Of a stretch of DNA of 14,482 bases, positions 1-7,000 are shown piece by piece (position 1 is the first letter of the stretch; every line of letters starts with the position of its first letter). The DNA is taken from positions 1-14,482 of the forward strand of contig JBGAWK010000060.1 of assembly GCA_044227665.1 (NCBI GenBank). Direction: 5' to 3'. Under the pieces are notes generated by a model that had not been told where the DNA came from, ran no database searches, and was given only the letters and a program-made list of their open reading frames with translations. A program made the position numbers and the translations under genes. Origin of the DNA: JBGAWK01 sp044227665. GTDB taxonomy: Bacteria; Bacteroidota; Bacteroidia; Chitinophagales; JADIYW01.

Positions 1-272
1 AAAGATCGCAGGGGGAAACAGGGGTATGGATAGATGTAGGCAAAGATTCCCAAAGGAAGATAGCGGCAATAGGGGTAAAGACCAGTAGGTGGGTTACCAT
101 GCATGGACTAGCCTTAAATGTCTCGAATGACTTATCAATTTTTGACAACATCATTCCTTGTGGAATAAAAAAAGGTGTAACCTCTATGACCGAGGAATTG
201 GGAAAGATTATAGACATAAATGAGGTAGCGCAAATATTTGCAGACAACTTCTTGTATATTTTTAGTAAATAA
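1..272 (+). CDS. lipB: Octanoyltransferase LipB (lipoyl synthesis), 3' part only
   Basis: LipB moves the octanoyl group from octanoyl-ACP to the lipoyl domains of 2-oxoacid dehydrogenases and the glycine cleavage system, in the cytoplasm; LipA then inserts sulfur. Only the C-terminal ~89 residues are here; the reading frame enters at base 3 and ends at TAA 270-272. The family signature is clear: GVKTSRWVTMHGLALNV carries the conserved catalytic lysine, and IIPCGIKKGVTS carries the catalytic cysteine that forms the acyl-enzyme. The C-terminus (EELGKIIDINEVAQIF) is of normal form. It lies 44 bases upstream of the permease gene on the same strand, so the two may be co-transcribed. What I see is the two active-site motifs; the role is from the family. 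The N-terminus is outside the window. Confidence 0.93.
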   Translation, partial: RSQGETGVWIDVGKDSQRKIAAIGVKTSRWVTMHGLALNVSNDLSIFDNIIPCGIKKGVTSMTEELGKIIDINEVAQIFADNFLYIFSK

Positions 273-316
273 AATCTATTTTCCTTAATATTTTTATAGC
301 TAATATTGCTACTGTG

Positions 317-1534
317 ATGAGGTTGCCATTATTTATAGCCAAGCGTTATTTATTTGCACAAAAGAGCTTAAAAGCTATTAATTATATATCAGGAATTACA
401 TCTATAGCAATGGGCGTAGGTACTTGTGCGCTTATAATAGTATTGTCTGTATTTAATGGTTTTGAGGGATTGGTAAAAGACCTGTATAAAGTCTTTTATA
501 GCGATGCTGTTGTAGTGGCAAAGAATGGAAAATATTTCACTTGGAATCAAGAAAAATTTGAAAAATTAAAAGCTGATGACATCATAGAAGACTATCACTA
601 CTCCTTGGAGGAAAATGCACTATTAGTATATGACGACAAGCAATATATTGCAACTATTAAAGGCGTAGATACAGGCTATATTAGAAGCAACAAAGAACTG
701 AATCAGTATGTATACACTGGGCAATTGAATCTGGGAAACGACTTTCAGCCCTTTTGTGTAATGGGTGCCGGCGTTGCTTCGGGGTTGGGTGTAAATGTGA
801 ATGACCCATTACTGCCAGTAGAAATATATATGCCCAAGCGAAATAGATCTTCTATGGCACAGGCCGAAAATGCCTTCAACAAAAGCTATATTCGCCCTGT
901 AGGAGTATTCGCAGTACAACAAGAATTTGATGCCAAATGGGTGCTAGTCCCTTATAAATTTGCCGAAAATCTATTGGACGGACATGGGTTAGTTTCCAAA
1001 ATAGACATCGTAATCGAAGATAAAAAAATGCAGCTGCTCAGAAAATCTTTGGGAAAGGAGTATAAGATTATGACTAGATACGAGCAGAATGCTACACTTT
1101 ACAAAATTATGAAAACGGAAAAGTGGGTGGTCTTTGCCTTGCTCTTATTTATCGTATTGATAGCATCATTCAATATTATAGGTACGCTTTCTATGCTGCT
1201 GCTTGAGAAAAAGAAAGATATGTTTATACTAAATTCCATGGGCGGAAGTAAATCTTTGCTACTTCATATATTCGTAACTGAAGGTATTCTACTCTCTCTG
1301 ATAGGTGGATGTAGTGGGTTGCTCTTAGGATTAGTATTGTGTTTGATTCAATTACAATGGGGGGTTATCCCCATGCCGGGAAATACTTTTGTTATAGAAA
1401 GTTATCCCATTGACATACATTTTTTGGATGTGATGTCGGTATTTGGTGCATTGATAATAATATCTATAATTATGTCCTACTTTCCCGCCCAAAAGGCTAT
1501 TAAAAATCTAGGCATACATAGTGTGACAGAATAA
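317..1534 (+). CDS. LolC/LolE-type ABC transporter permease (FtsX family)
   Basis: An inner-membrane permease of the lipoprotein-releasing type, which together with an ATPase (LolD) extracts lipoproteins from the inner membrane. The 405-residue length and layout fit the family: transmembrane segment ~23-47, a large extracytoplasmic region ~48-267, then three segments at ~270-297, ~317-346 and ~372-391 forming the FtsX domain. The short cytoplasmic link EKKKDMFILNSMGGS between TM2 and TM3 is the typical coupling loop. I choose ATG 317; a GTG directly before it (314) would add only one residue, and no Shine-Dalgarno sequence is visible, as is common in Bacteroidota. No ATPase gene is in view, so the LolD partner must be encoded elsewhere. 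It could instead be a related MacB/FtsX-like permease; LolC and LolE cannot be told apart here. Confidence 0.85.
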   Translation: MRLPLFIAKRYLFAQKSLKAINYISGITSIAMGVGTCALIIVLSVFNGFEGLVKDLYKVFYSDAVVVAKNGKYFTWNQEKFEKLKADDIIEDYHYSLEENALLVYDDKQYIATIKGVDTGYIRSNKELNQYVYTGQLNLGNDFQPFCVMGAGVASGLGVNVNDPLLPVEIYMPKRNRSSMAQAENAFNKSYIRPVGVFAVQQEFDAKWVLVPYKFAENLLDGHGLVSKIDIVIEDKKMQLLRKSLGKEYKIMTRYEQNATLYKIMKTEKWVVFALLLFIVLIASFNIIGTLSMLLLEKKKDMFILNSMGGSKSLLLHIFVTEGILLSLIGGCSGLLLGLVLCLIQLQWGVIPMPGNTFVIESYPIDIHFLDVMSVFGALIIISIIMSYFPAQKAIKNLGIHSVTE

Positions 1535-1555
1535 TAAGCCCGCATATATTATTCT
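1528..1555. terminator. Candidate bidirectional terminator: palindrome over both stop codons
   Basis: A perfect 9-bp inverted repeat, AGAATAATA at 1528-1536 and TATTATTCT at 1547-1555, with a 10-base GC-richer loop. It contains the stop codons of both convergent genes (permease TAA 1532-1534, tyrS TAA at 1551-1549). The stem is almost all A/T and no U-run follows on either side, so as an intrinsic terminator it is weak. The position is the main argument. Confidence 0.35.
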
Positions 1556-2832
1556 ATGGCAACTAATCCATAATCTTTTTTCCCTTTGCGAAGCAATAGG
1601 TAACGATTTTGGATGCAGTCTTTAGTACTTATCGTCGTGTCGGCATTGACTTTTTCCTGATTTATAGAGATAGCATTGGACTGGAGCTGCCTTCGGGCCT
1701 CACCTTTGGAGGGTAGAAACGTAGTATGGACAGCTAATAAATCTATGATAGAAATACTTTCTGTCAGTATCTTTTTATCTATATGAAAAGTAGGTACACC
1801 TTCAAATATTTCCTCTACAGCTTCTGGAGATAAGGACATTAAAGAAGCTTTGGTTGATTTCCCAAATAATACATCTGTGGCTTTCATAGCAGCATCAAGA
1901 GCAGCATCGCCGTGTATTCGCAAGGTCATTTCTTCTGCCAACGATTTTTGTATAATTGCCAGATGTGGAGCAGTTTCATGCTCCTCTATGATACGCTGTA
2001 TATCTTCTTTATTCTTTAGGCTAAATATTTTAATCCAGTTTAGAGCATCATCATCACTCACATTGCGCCAAAATTGATAAAATTTGTATGGGGAGGTTTT
2101 ATTGGCATCCAGCCATACATTTCCTTTTTCAGTTTTTCCAAATTTGCCACCATCGGATTTTTTTACCAAAGGTGCTGTCAGGGCATAGGCTTCGCCTCCT
2201 TCCATTCTTCTGATAAGCTCTGTCCCTGTAACAATATTTCCCCATTGATCAGAACCGCCAATTTGCATAGAGCAATTATGATTTTTCCATAGGTAATAAT
2301 AGTCATATCCTTGTAGAAGCTGATAGCTAAATTCTGTAAATGATATACCGCTGCCACTTTCAAGTCGTGATTTTACAGAATCTTTGGCCATCATATAATT
2401 TACGGTAATATGCTTGCCTATCTCACGGATAAAATCTAAGAATCCTATCCCTTTAAACCAATCATAGTTATTGACAAGAATAGCTTTATTGGCAGCATTA
2501 TCAAAGTCCAAGAACCGAGTAAGTTGCTTTCTAATACATTCTTGATTGTGTCTTAATATTTCTTCTGAAAGCAGGTTTCGTTCTTGGGATTTTCCGGAAG
2601 GATCTCCTACCATCCCTGTGGCGCCTCCTATAAGTGATATGGGGGTATGCCCATGTAGCTGAAAGTGCTTCAAGAGCATGATAGGTACTAGATTGCCTAT
2701 ATGTAATGAGTCTGCCGTGGGGTCGAAGCCTGCGTAAACAGTAACCTTCTTATTTTTCAGTAGTTCTTCTACCCCCGCAGATGTATCTTGAAGCATTCCT
2801 CTCCATTGCAATTCATCTAGAAGCATTTGCAT
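1549..2832 (-). CDS. tyrS: Tyrosyl-tRNA synthetase (TyrS, bacterial type)
   Basis: Cytoplasmic class I aminoacyl-tRNA synthetase that charges tRNA-Tyr. With start ATG 2832 the protein has 427 residues, a normal length. Visible motifs in order: YAGFDPTADSLHIGN near 33-47, containing the HIGN form of the class I HIGH motif; the tyrosine pocket FSYQLLQGYDYYYLW; QIGGSDQWGN; and KFGKT near 230-234, the bacterial TyrS form of KMSKS. An S4-type RNA-binding domain covers about the last 65 residues. The open frame extends upstream to an ATG at 2856, but those eight codons (MLCIFAKN) overlap a perfect -7 promoter box and do not look like TyrS, while MQMLLDELQWRGMLQD from 2832 does. ATG 2826 is also possible. 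The gene converges on the permease gene and diverges from the PorV/PorQ-family gene. Confidence 0.97.
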   Translation of the reverse strand: MQMLLDELQWRGMLQDTSAGVEELLKNKKVTVYAGFDPTADSLHIGNLVPIMLLKHFQLHGHTPISLIGGATGMVGDPSGKSQERNLLSEEILRHNQECIRKQLTRFLDFDNAANKAILVNNYDWFKGIGFLDFIREIGKHITVNYMMAKDSVKSRLESGSGISFTEFSYQLLQGYDYYYLWKNHNCSMQIGGSDQWGNIVTGTELIRRMEGGEAYALTAPLVKKSDGGKFGKTEKGNVWLDANKTSPYKFYQFWRNVSDDDALNWIKIFSLKNKEDIQRIIEEHETAPHLAIIQKSLAEEMTLRIHGDAALDAAMKATDVLFGKSTKASLMSLSPEAVEEIFEGVPTFHIDKKILTESISIIDLLAVHTTFLPSKGEARRQLQSNAISINQEKVNADTTISTKDCIQNRYLLLRKGKKDYGLVAIE

Positions 2833-2840
2833 ATTTTTTG

Positions 2841-2848
2841 CAAATATA
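2841..2848 (-). promoter_or_regulatory. Candidate Bacteroidota -7 box of tyrS (TATATTTG)
   Basis: On the minus strand the sequence reads TATATTTG, an exact match to the Bacteroidota -7 consensus TAnnTTTG. It ends 8 bases before the chosen tyrS ATG (2832), so transcription would begin close to the start codon and give a very short or absent leader. No clear TTG -33 element is seen at the expected spacing, so the call rests on the -7 box and its position. Confidence 0.45.
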
Positions 2849-2892
2849 CACAACAATACATGGGGAATTCGTTTATATAATTGTTGTAAAAA

Positions 2893-2925
2893 TTGTCAAT
2901 ATCTAATTTATACAATGTATATTTA
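2893..2925 (+). promoter_or_regulatory. Weak candidate promoter for the PorV/PorQ-PorU2 operon
   Basis: TTG at 2893-2895 is followed after 22 bases by TATATTTA at 2918-2925. This resembles the Bacteroidota TTTG / TAnnTTTG pair but has one mismatch in the -7 box. It would leave a leader of about 60 bases before ATG 2995. A second near-match, TATCTTTT at 2963-2970, is closer to the gene but lacks a -33 element. Both are tentative in such AT-rich DNA. Confidence 0.25.
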
Positions 2926-2994
2926 CGAGTTTTAAAAAATGCAACTATTATTAGAATTTAATTATCTTTTAAAAGATTGCATACAGCAAAAAAT

Positions 2995-4074
2995 ATGACC
3001 ATGAATAAGATATTATTAATAGCGGTATTATTGATTAATACGATAGGTTGTGTAGTGTATGCAGAACCCCCTAAATATAGTAATGAATTTTTAGAGATAG
3101 GCGTAGGAGCTCAAAATTTGGGCATGGCTAAGTCTGTGGTGGCTACTACCGGAGATATCACTTCTGGTTTTTTTAATCCAGCAGGACTTACTCAAATAAA
3201 ATCAAATATAGAAATTGGCTATATGCACGCAGAATATTTTGCGGGCATTGCCAAATACGATTATTTGGGTACAGCCTTTCAATTGGATAGTGGAAAGCAT
3301 TATTTTGGCATAAATGCATTGCGTTTTGGAGTGGACGACATTCCAGATACTCGCAATTTAGTACAACCCGATGGCAGTATCAATTACGATCAAGTTCGTT
3401 CATTCTCTGTCGGTGACTATGGCATAGCACTTTCCTATGCGCGCAAGCTAAAGCATGATATATCCATAGGTGGTACCGTAAAGATTGTACACAGAAGTGC
3501 CGGAAACTTTGCCAAAGCTTGGGGCTTTGGTATAGACGTAGGTGCGCAATATAAGTATAAAGATTTCAGATTTGCTGCCATGCTCAAGGATGCAACTTCT
3601 ACTTTTAATGCGTGGTCTTTTAATTTTTCGGAGCAAGACAAAATAGTTTTTCAGCAGACAGGGAATGTAATTCCGGAAAATGGATTGGAAGTAACCTTAC
3701 CTAAGTTGATATTAGGTACAGCATATCAAAAATCTTTCAAGAAATTTGAAGTTAGAACAGAACTGGATATAGTAATGACAACTGACGGTAAAAGAAATGT
3801 TCTGATTAGTGCAAATCCATTAAGTTTTGACCCCACACTAGGTGTAGAAATAGGATTTGCAGGAGTAGTATATGCTAGAGGCGGAATCAATAATATACAG
3901 AGATATGTTACATCTGATGGTAATAAGAAATTTACATTAGCACCAAATGCAGGTATAGGACTAAAATTCAAGACCGTACATATTGATTATGCTTTTACCA
4001 ATATAGGCAGCAATGCTTTTTATTCTCATGTAGTGTCGGCAAGAATAGGATTTAATAAAAAGAATTCATTATGA
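2995..4074 (+). CDS. PorV/PorQ-family outer-membrane beta-barrel protein (T9SS-associated)
   Basis: A predicted outer-membrane barrel of the PorV/PorQ family. PorV shuttles T9SS cargo from the translocon to the PorU sortase; PorQ anchors the attachment complex with PorZ. A signal peptide is visible (MNKILLIAVLLINTIGCVVYA, cleavage before EPP). The mature protein opens with the family's N-terminal hallmark, an LEIGVGAQNLGMAKS stretch followed by GFFNPAGL. The motifs QPDGSINYDQVRSFSVGDYG and WGFGIDVGAQYKY follow, and alternating short strands run to a terminal strand VVSARIGFN. The frame opens at TTG 2977, but ATG 2995 or 3001 (359 or 357 residues) fits the signal peptide better. Its TGA overlaps the ATG of the C25 sortase gene by 4 bases, so the two are probably translationally coupled and work together. 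It is probably not the core PorV, but a paralogue paired with PorU2; that is inference. Confidence 0.82.
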   Translation: MTMNKILLIAVLLINTIGCVVYAEPPKYSNEFLEIGVGAQNLGMAKSVVATTGDITSGFFNPAGLTQIKSNIEIGYMHAEYFAGIAKYDYLGTAFQLDSGKHYFGINALRFGVDDIPDTRNLVQPDGSINYDQVRSFSVGDYGIALSYARKLKHDISIGGTVKIVHRSAGNFAKAWGFGIDVGAQYKYKDFRFAAMLKDATSTFNAWSFNFSEQDKIVFQQTGNVIPENGLEVTLPKLILGTAYQKSFKKFEVRTELDIVMTTDGKRNVLISANPLSFDPTLGVEIGFAGVVYARGGINNIQRYVTSDGNKKFTLAPNAGIGLKFKTVHIDYAFTNIGSNAFYSHVVSARIGFNKKNSL

Positions 4075-7000
4075 AAAAATTACTATCATTTATAATCGTT
4101 TTATTTAGTTTATGCGGAAGTGTAAATGCTCAGCCCTATGGCAATGAGTGGATAGACTTTGCCAAGACTTACTACAAATTTGGAATAAAATTCGATGGAC
4201 TAGTACGCATTCCTAATAGCACATTGGTCTCCGCAGGGATTTCGCCTTTCGCATTAGTTGGCGATGATTTTAAGCTTTTCAGAAATGGAAAAGAAGTACC
4301 TATATATGTGAGTACTCCCGGATTGTTTGGCAGTAGCGATTATATAGAATTTTATGCTACACCCAATGATCAGGAAGTTGATGCTGCCTTATTTGTACGT
4401 CCAGAGAATAGAATAAATGAAACTGTCAGCCTATTCAATGATACAGCCTATTACTTTTTGGGTATTTACCCTGGATTATTTAATAAGAGAATCACGGATG
4501 GTGTCAATGATTTATCTAATACCCCCCCCAGAGAGCAGTATTATATGCACAAAGAAACCGTAATTAACTCTTCAAAATGGCTTCAAGGCGAATTGATAAG
4601 CAACCTGTATAATTTCCTTACAGACCCTACCTTTGATGTTGGAGAGGGCTATTCCAGTCCCGAGATTATTGGACCTACGTCCCTAACTATGAATGTACCT
4701 ATATCTAATATCCACTACTCAGGGCTTTCCACATTCAAGCTATCTACGCAGGTGTCTTACACCAATGTGTCAGAACATTTTTTAAATATAAAACTCAATT
4801 CTTTCTTAGGAGGCTATGCCCATACAGGTTTTGGCTTAAAGTCATATACAGAGAATATTGCCCTTAGCGAATTGACAAATAATAGTAATAATGCTGTCAT
4901 ATTCACTGCGAATGTAGATAAAGAAAGGCTATCTGTAGCCAATCTTACCATTGAATATCCTAGAGATTACGTGTTCACCGGCAAATCCAAACAGAAGATT
5001 ACCGTTAATAAGAATTCGCGTACTTATTTTGAGTTTCAGAGCTTTAACAACAAGGGTACGAATCCTATAGTATATGATTTCTCTAACAACAAGCGATATA
5101 TAGGGCAGATGGCAGGCGTGGTTACAAGAGTGGCTACAGAAGTATTGTTTATGCCTATGACAGATATCTTTATTACCTCTCAGGATGCCTCGGACATACT
5201 TACAGTAGGCAAAATAAACCCCCTTAGTTTTACCAATTATACAGATATCAACAAACAAGGCAATTATGCTATCATTTCACATAAAAAACTGTCAGCACCA
5301 TTTGCAGGAGCTAATCAGCTGGAACGATATAGAGATTATAGAAGTTCAGCCGAAGGTGGTGGTAAGTCTGCAAAAATCTATTTCATAGACGAACTATATG
5401 ATCAATTTGCTTACGGCATAAGAAATCATCCCATTGCAGTAAGAAATTTCATCAATTATGCATTAGATGTATTTGCCGTAAAACCCCAAAGTTTATTTAT
5501 CATCGGCAAGGGCTTTCCATATAACAATGTAAAACAAGATACTTTTCAATTCAATAATTGTCTTATCCCTACCTATGGCGATCCATGCTCAGACAATATG
5601 ATTGCAGCAAGGAATCCTACCAATAGGCTCATGCAAATACCTGTAGGCAGATTGGGTGCGTACACTTCTGAGGATATCTTTGATTATCTGAATAAAGTAG
5701 AAGAGTATGAAAATGTACAAGCAGACACCTCCGAAATCTTTCAAACATTAGATAATAAAGAATGGATGAAAAGAGTACTTCACGTAGGAGGTGGCACCAG
5801 CAATGAAGAACAGGAACAATTCAAATTTTATCTAAATACCTATAAAAATATCATTCAAGGCGACTATTATGGAGGTGTCGTTCATGATATCTTCAAAAAG
5901 ATAAACGACCCTATAGAAGTATCGCAGACCTTATTCTTAGACTCTCTGATTAATACGGGACTTTCTCTTATCACCTTCTTCGGTCACTCTGCCACTTCTT
6001 CTATAGATTTCAATATACGTCCAGAAGACTTTAAGAATAAAGGACGATATCATGTGATGCTCTCTAATGGCTGCTTCATAGGCAATATTTTCGGCAAAGA
6101 AGTATCCTATTCCGATAAGTTTATTTTGACTAAAGACAAAGGCGCTGTGGGGTATATTGCGCCATATACTTACTCTCTTGCTCCTTCGCTCAATGAATAT
6201 AGTTTGAGATTCTATAAGAGCTTATGCATCAATAACTATGGAGATGAGCTGGGTAATATATTATATGCAGTCCATAAAGACATAGAACAATATGCTTCTT
6301 TATATGATAAAATGCTGGCACATCAGTTTATTTTCCATGGAGATCCTGCCGTGCGAGTAAACCCTCATTCCAAGCCTGACTTTGTAATTACACCCGCTAC
6401 AGTACAGTTTGAACCCGATATCATAAATTCTACAATCGAAAATTTTACATTAAAAGTAATAACGACAAATATAGGGAGAACCGCAACTGGCTACTACACT
6501 ATACAGGTAGAACGAATTTTGCCGAATGGACAAGTGGAAGTATATGAGCAGTTGGTAACAACGCCAAATTTTAAAGATACTACCTATTTTGTTATCCCTA
6601 CAAATAGAGCACTAGGTCTAGGGGCTAATACCTTCAATATAAAAGTGGATTATCATGATGAATATAATGAATTGAGTGAAAATAATAATGAAGTTACTAT
6701 AAGTAAATTATTTCTGTCAGATGACATAGTGCCTATTTATCCATCAGAGTTTTCTATACAAACGAATGATAACATTCAGTTGAGTTACTCGATATTAGGA
6801 AATAATACCGTTTCTAAAACCTATTTGTTGCAAATAGACACTACAGGATATTTTAATAGTCCTCTGTTACAACAAACGACAAGGACTCAGCCTGGTGGAG
6901 TCATCTCATGGACACCTACAATGAATTATATTCCGGGGAAAGTGTATTATTTCAGAGGAGGCGTACAGAAGTCCAATATTGATGAGATATATTGGAATTC

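Noticed and set aside
1850..2363. Three open frames of 61-75 codons over the tyrS gene
   Set aside because: They overlap conserved TyrS coding sequence in other frames and show no signal peptide, motif or start context.
4929..5258. A 109-codon open frame on the minus strand
   Set aside because: It lies wholly inside the PorU2 gene, whose frame is continuous and carries recognisable domains; the minus-strand peptide has no family features.
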